Shown: piece by piece, positions 35,631 through 47,600 of the stretch
How the letters are laid out: every line of letters starts with the position of its first letter
Position numbering within the stretch: the first letter of the stretch is position 1
Source of the DNA: Triticum aestivum
Lineage: Eukaryota; Streptophyta; Magnoliopsida; Poales; Poaceae
Direction: 5' to 3'
DNA: 64,000 nt
Assembly: GCF_018294505.1 (NCBI RefSeq)
Contig: NC_057796.1
Location: 187,686,691-187,750,690, forward strand
Translations under genes and position numbers: made by a program
The notes under the pieces: model-generated
Seen by the model: only the letters and a program-made list of their open reading frames with translations
Database searches by the model: none
What the model was told of the DNA's origin: nothing

Positions 35631-36021
35631 CATGGTGGGCAGTAGTGGTGTGGACAGGAGAATAGGAACGGATGCAGATGACTGCGGCTATGGCCGGCGC
35701 AGCAGTTTATATAGCAATGGTGGGCAGCGGAGGGACGGACGTGTGGCACCGGAGTAGCCGCATCGGCAACCGCGTATCATTAATGTGGGCGGCAGAAGGA
35801 CGGACGGACGGCACTTGTGTCGTTTGAAGGCGGAGCAATCGCATGCACCGGGAAGCGGGGCGAGCGGCGCTGACCGTTTCGGGCGAAAAGCGCGCGCGGG
35901 CGAGGGAGGCGGTCTAGGTGGGCCAGGGCAGTCAGACTCGTGTTTGGCAGCGGGTCGGTCCAGCAGCCAGACATGTTGGCTCGCCAGCTACCTCGCTGAG
36001 TTGAGCAACGACAATCAGACA

Positions 36022-36424
36022 ATGGACGTAGCTTCCGACCAGGAGCCGGCGCCACTGTCCAAGCCGGTTCATGCCGTGTTCATCATAGAGCAGGTGCGGC
36101 CGCACTTCGACGCCCTAATGGCGGAAGAGCTACCAGCGCAGGAGGACCTGTACTGCAACCTCCGTCTCCTCAACGAGCACCGGTGAAGAAGCGAATGGCA
36201 ATGCCTTCGCGGACATGTGGCCCTATGATCCTGGCTTCCCGAATAAGCAGCGGGCGCTGTATCAGACCATCCGTAGGGCCCGCGAGGCCCTCTCCGTTGT
36301 CCTTCGAGTTGTTGCGCTCGCCATGGCGCCGCCATGTCGCGTTGTCAACATGGTCAACGGACATGAGGATGAGGAGATGACTTTACTTGGAGAGGATGAT
36401 AGTGGGGACCCACCAGGGCCATAG
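36022..36424 (+). pseudogene. Unknown gene fragment
   Basis: MDVASDQEPAPLSKP starts at 36022 and runs to a TGA at 36184-36186 (NLRLLNEHR). A second frame, shifted by one, reads ANGNAFADMWPYDPGFPNKQ and ends at 36424. The two together look like one gene with a small indel near 36186. No domain recognised. Confidence 0.35.
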
Positions 36425-36459
36425 CGCACGTATGCAAGTGCCTCCTTATTAGTATATAA

Positions 36460-37270
36460 AACTATAATTTTTTTGCTTCCTCCTGGTTTCCTGACATCAC
36501 GGTCCCACACCATTGTCAACCTATGTAGTCAATAAACGAGAGAATTGCACAAGAAGCGGCCGACAGCTGGGACCAAGGAGCTCGAGCAGTATTTGTGTTT
36601 TTGACGTGTGAGCACTGCAGAGTTTTTCTTGAGCAATGTTTAGCCCAGATATTATTTTTTCTCCTCTGAACAACAACAAAAACATCGCTACAGCTATTAA
36701 CTGGGCGGGCTGTGGCCCGTCTAGCCCAGGCCAGATATCCAGCCCAGATATTAATTTTTTTCATGCTGAAAATGGCTAGCCCAGCTATACTTTTTTTTAG
36801 GAATACCCAGGCAAGGTCAAGTTGATATTCTCCGCCCCGCTGGGCTGCAAATCTTTCCTAGGAGGGATGCATTAGGCTTAACAAGAAAATGGGCTTTAAG
36901 AAATAATAAATGGGATATAATTATAAAAACTGGGCAATAACTATAAAAAATGCACCAAACACGTAATTACTTTATAAAATATTATTTTTGAATATTGAAA
37001 ATTTTAATTTCACTAATTGTTGCGAGCGCAATGTTTCGTTGGATTTTTACGTAATATAAATTTATATTGAAATTGTATTTAATCTGACTAGAAATTTCGG
37101 GATAAAAATATTTCGGATCCCATCAAAATGTGGGAAATTTTATTGAATTCTGTTTTGAACGGTTGGTTGAAATGGGCTATACTTTTAACAAACTGTAAAT
37201 GGTCTGTAGTAAATTCCATTAGAATTCAAAATTTGGCTGCACATTCTTACAAATCTCAAATGGGCTATAA
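36460..37270. other. CACTA D right arm, TGGGCT-rich, no gene
   Basis: AT-rich sequence with dispersed TGGGC(T/A) and AGCCCAG words at 36700-36910 and 37160-37270, reminiscent of the GGCCCA field at the left end. No coding signal. Confidence 0.5.
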
Positions 37271-37274
37271 GTTC

Positions 37275-38960
37275 TCTGCCACACACTTGTGGCCTTACTA
37301 AGTTTACGCGTCCCCTAAAACAAGAGTTGACGTGTATGCAAGGCTTTGTCAACTTATAGTCAACACACGGTTCTAGCAGTAGTGGCCGTTGGATGTCCAT
37401 CCAACGGATGCCGTGCTTCTTCTTCAATCTCGGATATTCTAGCTTCACCCGCCCAAAAAATGATTCCTCCCCCTGACATCTAGGGTGCACCATTTCGGAA
37501 GCTGACCTGTGGGCCTACTAAGTTGACGCGTACCAAGGGCTTTGTCAACTTAGTCAATATAAACGATTCTAGCTGCAGTGACCCTACGATGTCCATCCGA
37601 CGGCCGTCGTGCTTCTTCAACCTCTGGTCTTCTTGCTCCAGCCACCCAAAGCAGCGCCGGTCGTGCCGCCTGCTCCTGCCTCCCGTGGCCGGCTGTGCTG
37701 CCGCGCAGGCCTCACCGCCCCCTACTACTCCCACCACTGGCCAGGGCATCCCTCCACTCACCCACACCCCCTGTTATTCTGCGGCGACGGCAGCCTCACA
37801 CCGCAGCCGAACTAGTGAACCCTCGTACTCCTCTCCGCGTGGGCATCCACTGCCGCGTCTTCCCCGGCTCCGCGTCGTCCCCTTGCTAGGCCTCGCCGTC
37901 GTCCACCGCCCTGGTGCTCTCGGCGCGGCGTGGTCAACGTGGTCAAGGAACGACTTCCATCGGAAGAGTTGTACATGGAGAGGCTGACAGCTGGGTCCAC
38001 GGCAGCCGCAAGGAAGTGCCTCCTTATTACGCGGAAAATAATTATTCCTCCACCTGACAGCAGGGACCCACTGGACGGGCCACCGTATTTGGCGAAAAAA
38101 TGTTTCCCCCCTGACTGTTGGGACCCACCGGATGGGCCAACGTATTTCATGAAAAAACGTTCCCCCCGCTGTCAGCTCAGACCCACCAGAGGTGCCTCCT
38201 TATTACACACAAAAAATGAATACTCCCCTGCTAGTTGGGACCCACCTTGGTGGGAGGCTGACTTGTGGGCCTACTAAGTTGACGGGAACGGAGTGCTTTG
38301 TCAACTTAGTCAATATAAACGATTCTAGCTCCAGTGACCGTACGATGTCCATCCAACGGCCGTAGTGCTTCTTCAACCTCTGGTCTTCTTGCTCCAGCCG
38401 CCCAAAGCAGCGCCGGTCGTGCCGCATGCTCCTGCCTCCCGTGGCCGGCTGTGCTGCCGCAGAGGCCTCACCGCCCCCTACTATTCCCACCGCTGGCCAG
38501 GCCCTGCGGCGACGGCAGCCTCTCACCGCAGCCGAACTAGTGAACCCTCGTACTCCTCTCCACGCGGGCTTCCACTGCCGCGTCTTCCCGGCTCCGCGTC
38601 ATCCCCTTCCTAGGCCTCGCCTTTGTCCACCGCCCTGGTGCTCTCGGCGCGGCGTGGTCAACGTGGTCAAGGAACGACTTCCATCGGAAGAGTACTGTAC
38701 ATGGAAAGGTTGACAGCTAGGTCCACGGCGGCCGCAAGGAAGTGCCTCCTTATTACGCGCAAAATAATTATTCCTCCACGTGACAGCAGGGACCCACCGG
38801 ACGGGCAACTGTATTTCGTGAAAAAAAACGTTTCCCCTGACTGCTGGGACCTACCAGCTACATCTTCGCACGCAAGGAAGTGCGTCCGGGCAAAAAAAAT
38901 GATTCGCCCCCTGACTGCTGGGACCCACCAGCTACATCTTCACAGGCAAGGAAGTGCCTG
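37275..38960. repeat. Direct duplication of about 760 bp in CACTA D right arm
   Basis: The segment beginning TGTGGGCCTACTAAGTTGAC at about 37508 recurs at about 38266, continuing through CCGGTCGTGCCGC, TGGTCAACGTGGTCAAGGAA and GGGACCCACCGG. A shorter diverged copy lies at 37275-37498. The second copy lacks about 30 bp near 38500. GC-rich open frames here (for example RASSTSGLL) follow composition and repeat in both copies without a known domain. Confidence 0.85.
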
Positions 38961-39139
38961 ACAGTCGGGACCCACCTGGTCGAAGCGTACGTAGCGTTGT
39001 CATTCTGGTCGCGAACGTGTACGTACATACTGGACGATGTAGAGGCGCACATGTGTCGTAGTAGAGGCGCGCACGTAGCATGTACACGTAGGTACAGTGG
39101 CCAGTGTGCAAGAAAGAAAATACGGCCACATACGTACAT

Positions 39140-39990
39140 ACGGGCAGGGTCTCGAACGCCTACTCGCGCATACATATGGCCAGGGCTCGTGTACATGGCT
39201 GGGTCGGAACGGATAAACAACGTCGTCGTCGTGTTCATGGGGAGCCAACCGGCTAGGTCGGAACGGAATGCATCGTCGTGTTCATCGGGAGGGCTTGGAC
39301 GGAACAACCGATGGAAACGAGGCTTGGCGTACCGCAGAACGGAGGAAACGGCCTTGTGTTCGACCGGCCACATTCGAAACGGGATCCTGTTCATCGGGAG
39401 GGGTCTGGCGTACCGCAAAACGGACCTCCTACGGTCGAAACGGGGGTCCTGTTGATCAGGAGGGGTGTGGCGTACCGCAAAACAGAGGAAATGGACTTGT
39501 GTTGGAGCGCTACGGTCGAAACGGGAGTCCTGTTCATCGGGAGGGGTGTGGCGTACCACAAAACGGACTCCACGGGATACTGTTCATCTCAACCGTTGAC
39601 CCCCTCTAGCCTCCACGGGCTACTGTTCATCCACCGTCGACCTCCTCCAGCCTCCACCTGCGACCTTTCATCCACGGGCTCCTGTTCATCCAGCCTCCAC
39701 CGCACGCTACTCCACCGGCTGCTATTCAACCAGCCCTCTCCATGGGCTCCTGTTCAACCACCCCTCCACGGGCTACTGTTCATCCAGCCCTCCACCGTCT
39801 ACTATTCATCCTGCCCTCCACGGGGTGGTCCTGTTCATCCTGCCCTCCACGGGGTCCTGTTCATCCAGCCCCAACCGGCTCGATCGATCGGGGTCCTGTT
39901 CATCCAGAGGCAACACCACGGGGTCCTGTTCATCCACCCCCACCGGGAACTGTTCATCCAAACCCCCCAGCAAAGTTCACTGTTCATCTA
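39140..39990. repeat. Cluster of CTGTTCATC motifs
   Basis: About 15 copies of CTGTTCATC(C/G) or close variants, spaced 20-70 bp, embedded first in units with GGCGTACCGCAAAACGG and GGTCGAAACGGG (39290-39570) and then in CCTCCACGGG units (39590-39985). Position near the right terminus of D suggests subterminal binding sites; the frames are open by chance. Confidence 0.8.
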
Positions 39991-40009
39991 GAGGCAGCAT
40001 CGATCGGCT

Positions 40010-40165
40010 TTAGTTAGCAGCAGTAGCGAAGGAATCGCTCGATCGGGTTCAGTTAACAGCCATCGATCGATCGCTCGGGTTCAGTAACACGTAGCCTGCA
40101 GTGCAATCGCTCGGGTTCAGTTAGAGCCCAACGCCTCGCTCGGGTTCAGTTAGAGCTCAACGCCT
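40010..40165. repeat. TCGCTCGGGTTCAGTTA repeats
   Basis: Five copies of TCG(A)CTCGGGTTCAGTTA-like units, spaced 25-40 bp, between the CTGTTCATC cluster and the right terminus of CACTA D. Confidence 0.8.
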
Positions 40166-40478
40166 CGCAACCACGCGCATCGCTCGGCCCCGACCACCCA
40201 CCGTGACCGGGAACACCCCGATATTTTCCTCTCCCTCGCTTCTACCACGGTTTTTTCCGTCATGGACGGTCCAAAGAATGTCATGCAGCTGCGTCTCCGG
40301 CCCGCCCAGGACGAAAAGCCCATTTTCTGTCATGATTTTTTGTCATAGAAGTAGGACCCCACCACATCTACGATGATACCGGGTTTTGTCACAATTATCG
40401 TCATAGAAGTGTCATAAGTATGACATAATTTTTTTTTGTTCGGCCCAAAATGTCACGGATGTGTCTTTTTTGGTAGTG

Positions 40479-42115
40479 AAAGTAATATTTGAGAGATGCA
40501 GATCCAGGCATTCGATGTCATTGTCGTTATCAACATCTTCCACCGGGCCTAATATGCACTGCAAAGAAGATAACGTGTTAGTGCCTACATGCAGTTTTGA
40601 ACACTGCTACTCGCCCATTTGGTTTGCAGGATTTGTAAAATGCACCAACGTGCCATCTTCGATTTGTCATGATTAACATGGGCATTAATTTGATTACAAT
40701 CTAGAAACATGTAGCCTTCTTCACAAGAGGTTGGATTGGATGAAAATTTCCCTAAGAAAACTAGTACAGATGAATCCCAAGGAGAAAGCTTATGGACGAT
40801 TGTAACCATATGAATGAAGCAACCAATATGGGGTTGGGGTGTATGTCCTAAAATCCTCCAAAATTCCTTTAGCAATCGCAGTACATTGTCATTGTAAACT
40901 TGGGAAAAGGTGCAAAAAATTGAACTCCCTTATGGTTAACATTTAACAGGAAAGGAACATCACCTCGATATACAGCTTCTTCAGGCACGGAAAGCATCTC
41001 AGGCAACTGAAAACTTGGTCCAGGTTGGGGACGACAGATTCTAGTGCCAAGACCTTCACTGTGCCCAGAGTCTGGGTGAAGCTTCGCTGGATGACAGACG
41101 AACATACATCTTCAAAACTAGAAATAAAGTTGATCTCAAGAAGGAGAGGTATATAAGGCGACTGTTGTACCTGAAAGTTGTAGTATTTGACAGACGAGTA
41201 GCCCACCACTTTCAATTTTGGTGCAGAAATGGCATTGATTTTTGTTGGACCTTGTTGATCAACTACAAGTAATCTCTCAAGTGAAGGTGTGTCCTAGATG
41301 ACCATATTATGGTCCACCTTTTGTGATCTCTCGTTGCAGCACCAGCAACACACATAAATAGTGCGGAGAGTCCTGGAGGTGATGTGCAAGGTACTCGACC
41401 AATTCATCACCTGAAGACGAAGGAACTCGAGTGCAGTACAGCCGCGGAGCAGGCGCTCCATGTCATCCTTTGGGATGCGAACGGCGATGAGCTCGAGGTG
41501 CTTTAGTCGTGGTAGAAAAAGAGTGGGCGCGTCATTAAGGGGGGGGAATGGCAGTTGATGAACTTGGCGAGGCGCAGCATGGGCGCGAAGCAGAGCGCGG
41601 ACATTGGCAGCAAACTCATATGCCCATCATTATAACTTAGCTTCTCAAGCTGATCTATGGCGCAGGATAGGAACCACTCGTCAAGCTTGCCTCGCTCCCT
41701 GCCATTGGAACGGAACTTGCCCACGATAAGGCCTTTGATTGGGCCATGGTGACTGTCGAGGATCTGGGAGGACGCATCCAAGCTTTGGCGATAGCCATGG
41801 CAGAGCTTGTGGGCGTGGAGGAGGTCGACAGGGGTGCAGAGCCATAGGGTGCGCCACCGCCCGGAAACGACGGCTGTCCTCACCAGATTTCTGATTGGGA
41901 AGAGGGATTGGTTGACTATCAACATATCATCGGGGAGGTTGTTGATGAAGTCTACGCCTGCTGGAGTCGCTTGCGGTTCTTTCTCGACCCGCCTCCGCTT
42001 GTTGGCAGCCTCGTTCTCTACCTCGTCGGCGGGGACGGGAACCTCTATCTCCATATTCACGCCGTGCTCCGGTGCTTCAGCAGCCCCGGCGTTGCCACTC
42101 CCTTCGATGGGGCGC
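40479..42115 (-). pseudogene. F-box gene main exon, intron and part of exon 2
   Basis: 42115-40964 carries the F-box (LPDDMLIVNQSLFPIRNLVR, about 41860-41960) and leucine-rich repeats (LERLLVVDQQGPTKINAIS, CLRCFPCLKKLYIE). Upstream of the F-box is a nuclear-localisation-like KRRRVEKE. The intron is 40963-40559. Exon 2 starts CILGPVEDVD and includes ECLDLHLSNIT, reaching the AAA target site of CACTA D. Damage: C-run contraction at 41539-41546 and TAG at 41294-41296. The exon opens at the target duplication of element E. Confidence 0.85.
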
Positions 42116-43527
42116 TGATACGTCTCCGTCGTATCTACTTTTCCAAACACTTTTGCCCTTGTTTTGGACTCTAACTTGCATGATTTGAATGGAACTAACC
42201 CGGACTGACGCTGTTTTCAGCAGAATTGCCATGGAGTTATTTATGTGCAGAAACAAAGGTTCTTGGAATGACCTGAAACTCCACGGAACTTATTTTTGGA
42301 AAATAATAAAAATACTGGAAGAAGAATCCACGTCAGAGGGGCCTCCACCTGTCCACGAGGGTGGGGGCGCGCCTGCCCCCCCTGGGCGCGCCCCCCTGCC
42401 TCGTGGGCCCTCTGACGCTCCACCGACCTCAACTCCAACTCCATATATTCGTGTTCAGGGACAAAAAAATCAGAGAGAAGGATTCATCACGTTTCACGAT
42501 ACGGAGCCGCCGCCAAGCCCTAAAACCTCTCGGGAGGTCTTATGTGGAGTCCGTTCGGGGCTCCGGAGAGGGGAATCCGTCCCCATCGTCATCATCAACC
42601 ATCCTCCATCACCAATTTCATGATGCTCACCGCCGTGCGTGAGTAATTCCATCGTAGGCTTGCTGGACGGTGATGGGTTGGATGAGATTTATCATGTAAT
42701 CGAGTTAGTTTTGTTAGGGTTTGATCCCTAGTATCCACTATGTTCTGAGATTGATGTTGCTATGACTTTGCTATGCTTAATGCTTGTCACTAGGGCCCGA
42801 GTGCGATGATTTCAGATCTGAACCTATTATGTTTTCATGAATATATGTGAGTTCTTGATCCTATCTTGCAAGTCTATAGTCACCTACTATGTGTTATGAT
42901 CCGGCAACCCCGAAGTGACAATAATCGGGACCACTCCCGGTGATGACCATAGTTTGAGGAGTCCATGTATTCACTATGTGTTAATGCTTTGGTCCGGTAC
43001 TCTATTAAAAGGAGGCCTTAATATCCTTTAGTTTCCATTAAGACCCCGTTGCCACGGGAGGGTAGGACAAAAGATGTCATGCAAGTTATTTTCCATAAGC
43101 ACGTATGACTATATTCGGAATACATGCCTACATTACATTGATGAATTGGAGCTAGTTCTGTGTCACCCTATGTTATGACTGTTACATGATGAACCGCATC
43201 CGGCATAATTCTCCATCACCGATCCAATGCCTACGAGCTTTTCACATATTGTTCTTCATTTATTTACTTTTCCATTGCTACTGTTACAATCACTACAAAA
43301 CCCAAAAATAATACTTTTGCTACCGTTACTTCCATATTACTTTGCTACTAAATACTTTGCTGCAGATAATAAGTTATCCAGGTGTGGTTGAATTGACAAC
43401 TCAATTGCTAATACTTGAGAATATTCTTTGGCTCCCCTTGTGTCGAATCAATAAATTTGGGTTGAATACTCTACCCTCGAAAACTGTTGGGATCCCCTAT
43501 ACTTGTGGGTTATCAAGACTATTTTCT

Positions 43528-43545
43528 GGCGCCGTTGTCGGGGAA
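43528..43545 (+). promoter_or_regulatory. Primer-binding site of element E (tRNA-Asp type)
   Basis: TGGCGCCGTTGTCGGGGA, 12 bases after the LTR end, is complementary to the 3' end of plant tRNA-Asp except for one base. This is the site where reverse transcription would start. Confidence 0.75.
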
Positions 43546-43593
43546 CATAGCTCTATTCTTTGAGTCACTTGGGATTTATATCTGCTGGTCACT

Positions 43594-44121
43594 ATGAAGA
43601 ACTTGAAAGACGCGAAAACAAAAATTTATCCCTCAACTACGAGGGGAGGTAAGGAACTGCCATCTAGCTCTGCAGTTGATTCACCTTCTGTTTTGAGTAA
43701 GCTTCGACACCTAAACCTGCTTCTGCTATTAATTCTGATATGTCGCATGTTATTGATGATGCCACTTCTGCTATGCATGATACTTATGATGAAACTACTT
43801 CTATGCTTGATACTACTGTGCCACTTGGTGAATTTCTTGATGAACAACTTGCTAGGGTTAGAGAGAATGAAATTATTGAAACTGATAATATTGAAGATAG
43901 TGATGATGAAGACTCTCCCCCTAATAAATATAAATTACCTGTTGTGCCTGAGGGTTATGTTCTGGATGAAGAATTTGCTAGAGCTATTTTAGCTTGCAAT
44001 GATAGATATCATCTTAAGAAGTTATTAGCTAAATGGAAGCAGCAATCTCTTAATGCTAGAATGAAACCTGACCCTGCTTTTGCTACTTCACCTATCTGTG
44101 TTACTGATAAGGATTATGAAT
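43594..44121 (+). pseudogene. Truncated gag of element E
   Basis: Begins MKNLKDAKTKIYPST at 43594. The frame shifts by one near 43700 and continues as MSHVIDDATSAMHDTYDE with an acidic stretch (DNIEDSDDEDSPP), then YHLKKLLAKWKQQSLNAR. It stops where the 3' LTR remnant joins (CVTDKDYEF). This is the N-terminal part of a gypsy gag; no capsid or zinc knuckle remains. Confidence 0.65.
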
Positions 44122-44269
44122 TCCCTATACTTGTGGGTTATCAGGTGCTTTGGTGGCATCCTCGTACACTGTCGGCTTTGAGGACTCAGAGCGGCGTCGA
44201 GGATGCGGGTGGAGAGAGAGGAATTGTGTGTGTGGCGAGGATGGGGGGTGCGGTCGCTCGGCGGCGCCA

Positions 44270-44280
44270 TTAATATAGAC
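44270..44280 (-). promoter_or_regulatory. TATA box of the F-box gene
   Basis: On the minus strand GTCTATATTAATGG lies about 112 bp upstream of the proposed start codon at 44159. It survived to the right of element E, so the captured segment apparently included the core promoter. Confidence 0.55.
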
Positions 44281-44649
44281 CAGTGGGAGCGAGGCAGGCG
44301 GCGGTCCAAGGCTGTCTCGCTTCCCGGTGAGAACGACTGCTTAATCTCTAGTATGAATGAAATCTATGCTTAATTACTGAATTTTAGTTGCAAATTTTGA
44401 CAAATCGCTGTGTCTCTTGGCTTAGCGCCGAAGTCTGGCTTCAATTTGCATACCGTAATCGGAACCGTTTGCGTTGAAGAGATGCACAGATCCTGCGTTG
44501 AACAGCGTGTACCCTTCCCGGTGAGCCTGCGCACTGGACTGCACTCGCACGCCTCCCGTTCAGTCAAACAACTGTCCACACGGCACCTCCTATAGCCATT
44601 AAAACCAAGACACATGGCGTCACGTGAATGGTTAACCGAACGCACACGG

Positions 44650-47600
44650 TTTGAATTATACAAATGTTTGACATATTAAAGTGGCAGCTATTTTTTCAAA
44701 ATGCCTTTGTTGGCTGTCATTATTCGATTGTGCCTTCTCTCAAAATGGACACGAAAAATACCAAAGCATGTCGGGTGCCCTTCCATGATAGCATGCCAAG
44801 TTTCATGAATTTCAGACGAGTTTTGGATTTACTAGAATTTAAAAACCAAGCATCTCAATGTTTTGCCGGCAATCAACGGTGCCCTGGTGTTTGAAATTAA
44901 TTCCCATTTCTTACATGGGACCTAAGCATGCACCCAAGGACACAGATTTGATTTTTCATCCAATTTATATGCACTAGAGCATGCACATGTAGTTCAAATT
45001 TGATTTATGCACATAAATGCATTGAAAACTTAGTTAATGCATAAAAATGTCCAAACGAACCCCGAAAAATCATAAAAATTCACACAACACTCCTATTGTT
45101 CTATGTTGACACGAGAAAAAAACTTGAAAGCAATAAGGGGCAATGGATATCGTTTCGTCCCCAAAGGTGGGATGTTCCCTACCGAAAACCATCATGCTTG
45201 TTGTGAGAAGCTCCAGTTTGTGAGAAGCATATACCCAAACCTGCCCCAATTGGGACAAAATTTGTACCACGGCATGTTGATGCCGCTCCATGATAGCATG
45301 CCAAGTTTCATGAATTTCAGACGAGTTTTGGATTTACTAGAATATAAAAACCAGGCATCTCAATGTTTTGTCGGCAATCAACGGTGCCCTGGTGTTTGAA
45401 ATTCATTCACATTTCTTGCATGGGACCTAAGCATGCACCCAAGGACACAGATTTGATTTTTCAACCAATTTATATGCACTGGAGCATGCGCATGTAGTTC
45501 AAATTTGAATTATGCACATAAATGCACTGAAAACTCAGTTAATGCATAAAAATGTCCAAACGAACCCCGAAAAATCACAAAAATTTACACAACACTCCTG
45601 TTGTTCTACGTTGACACGAGAAAAAACTTGAAAGCAATAAGAGGCAATGGATATCGTTTCGTCACCAAAGGTGGGACGTTCCATACCAAAAACCATCATG
45701 CTTGTTGTGAGAAGCTCCGGTTTGTGACAAGCATATACTCAAACCTGCCCCAAATGGGACAAAATTTGTACCATGGCATGTTGGATGCCCTTCCATGATA
45801 GCATGCCAAGTTTCATGAATTTCAGACGAGTTTTGGATTTACTAGAATTTAAAAACCAGGCATCTCAATGTTTTGCCGGCAATCAACGGTGCCCTGGTGT
45901 TTGAAATTCATTCCCATTTCTTGCATGGGACCTAAGCATGCACCCAAGGACACAGACTTGATTTTTCAACCAATTTATATGCACTGGAGCATGTGCATGT
46001 AGTTCAAATTTGAATTATGCACATAAATGCACTGAAAACTCTGTTGATGCATAAAAATGTCCAAACGAACCCCGAAAAATCAAAAAAATTCACACAACAC
46101 TCCTGTTATTCTATGTTGACACGAGAAAAAACTTGAAAGCAATAAGAGGCAATGGATATAGTTTCGTCCCCAAAGGTGGGACGTTCCCTACCGAAAACTA
46201 TCATGCTTGTTGTGAGAAGCTCCGGTTATACCCAAACATACCCCAAATGGGACAAAATTTGTACCAAGGCATGTTTATGTCGCTCCACGATAGCATGCCA
46301 AGTTTCATGAATTTCAGACGAGTTTTGGATTTACTAGAATTTAAAAACCAGGCATCTCAATGTTTTGCCGGCAATCAACGGTGCCCTCGTGTTTGAAATT
46401 CATTCCCATTTCTTGCATGGGACCTAAGCATGCACCCAAGGACACAGATTTGATTTTTCAACCAATTTATATGCACTGGAGCATGTGCATGTAGTTCAAA
46501 TTTGAATTATGCACATAAATGCATTGAAAACTCAGTTAATGCATAAAAATGTCCAAACGAACCCTGAAAAATCACAAAAATTCACACAACACTCCTGTTG
46601 TTCTATGTTGACACGAGAAAAAAAACTTGAAAGCAAAAAGAGGCGATGGATATCGTTTCGTCCCCAAAGGTGGGACGTTCCCTACCGAAATCCATCATGC
46701 TTGTTGTTAGAAGCTCCGGTTTCTGAGAAGCATATACCCAAACCTGCCCCAAATGGGACAAAATTTGTACCACGGCATGTCGGGTGCCCTTCCATGATAG
46801 CATGCCAAGTTTCAAGAATTTCAGACGAGTTTTGGATTTACTAGAATTTAAAAACCAGGCATCTCAATGTTTTGCCAACAATCAACGGAGCCCTGGTGTT
46901 TGAAATTCATTCCCATTTCTTGCATGGGACCTACGCATGCACCCAAGGACACGACTTGATTTTTCAACCAATTTATATGCACTGGAGCATGCGCATGTAG
47001 TTCAAATTTGAATTATGCACATAAATGCATTGAAAACTCAGTTAATGCATAAAAATGTCCAAACGAACCCCGAAAAATCACAAAAATTCACACAACACTC
47101 CTGTTGTTCTATGTTGACACGAGAAAAAAACTTGAAAGCAATAAGAGGCAATGGATATCGTTTCGTCCCCAAAGGTGGGACGTTCCCTACCGAAAACCAT
47201 CATGCTTGTTGTGAGAAGCTCCAGTTTGTGAGAAGCATATACCCAAACCTGCCCCAAATGGGACAAAATTTGTACCACGCCATGTTGATGCCGCTCCATG
47301 ATAGCATGCCAACTTTCATGAATTTCAGACGAGTTTTGGATTTACTAGAATTTAAAAACCAGGCATCTCAATGTTTTGCCGACAATCAACGGTGCCCTGG
47401 TGTTTGAAATTCATTCCCATTTCTTGCATGGGACCTAAGGATGCACCAAGGACACATATTTGATTTTTCATCCAATTTATATGCACTGGAGCATGCGCAT
47501 GTAGTTCAAATTTGAATTATGCACATAAATGCATTGAAAACTCAGTTAATGCTTAAAAATGTCCAAACGAACCCCAAAAATCACAAAAATTCACACAACA

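Larger units (their letters stand above)
16595..40478. mobile_element. CACTA transposon D (23.9 kb)
   Basis: Left end CACTACAAAAAAATTACACT. Right end, read on the other strand, is CACTACCAAAAAAGACACAT. Both then reach TCCGTGA, and both are flanked by AAA (16592-16594, 40479-40481). The element is inserted in the second exon of the F-box gene. It carries large subterminal repeat fields (16595-17880 and 36460-40478), a TNPA-like gene on the minus strand (18117-23222), MITEs, a B3-like gene relic, a Copia gag relic and unknown gene fragments. No TNP2 transposase was recognised, so it appears non-autonomous. Much of its bulk is itself captured or inserted sequence. Confidence 0.85.
42116..44143 (+). 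mobile_element. Gypsy-type retroelement E, internally deleted
   Basis: The 5' LTR is 42116-43515 (TGATACGTCTCC to TTGTGGGTTATCA). After a primer-binding site and part of gag, the element jumps to the last 21 bp of its 3' LTR (CCCTATACTTGTGGGTTATC then A, ending at 44143). Flanking 5-mers GGCGC (42111-42115) and GGTGC (44144-44148) are the target duplication with one change. Protease, pol and nearly all of the 3' LTR are gone, so the remnant is immobile. Confidence 0.85.
16285..44159 (-). pseudogene. F-box/FBD-type gene, split by two nested transposons
   Basis: Proteins of this plant family act as substrate adaptors of SCF ubiquitin ligases, with an N-terminal F-box and a C-terminal leucine-rich/FBD region. 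Pieces in gene order: 44159-44144 (ATGCCACCAAAG...), 42110-40964, a 405-bp intron (GTGATG donor, TTTGCAG acceptor), 40558-40479, and 16591-16285 with the stop. Removing E, D and one copy of each target duplication gives continuous frame across both insertion points. The total is 1550 nt; one C is missing at 41539-41546 (eight where nine keep frame), giving 517 codons. The F-box is recognisable as LPDDMLIVNQSLFPIRNLVR then RWRTLW, and the C-terminus as IHDLSAADPF. Other break: TAG at 41294-41296. It lies entirely inside CACTA C with its intron, so it was probably captured as genomic DNA. It cannot make a full protein. Confidence 0.85.

Noticed and set aside
37523..38713. Long GC-rich frames
   Set aside because: Same frames recur in both copies of a 760-bp duplication but are P/A/S-rich with no domain, and lie in a subterminal field.
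39268..40017. Frames up to 237 codons
   Set aside because: They read through CTGTTCATC repeats; open by repeat composition.
16595..40478. A TNP2-type transposase in CACTA D
   Set aside because: No frame with recognisable transposase motifs was seen on either strand.
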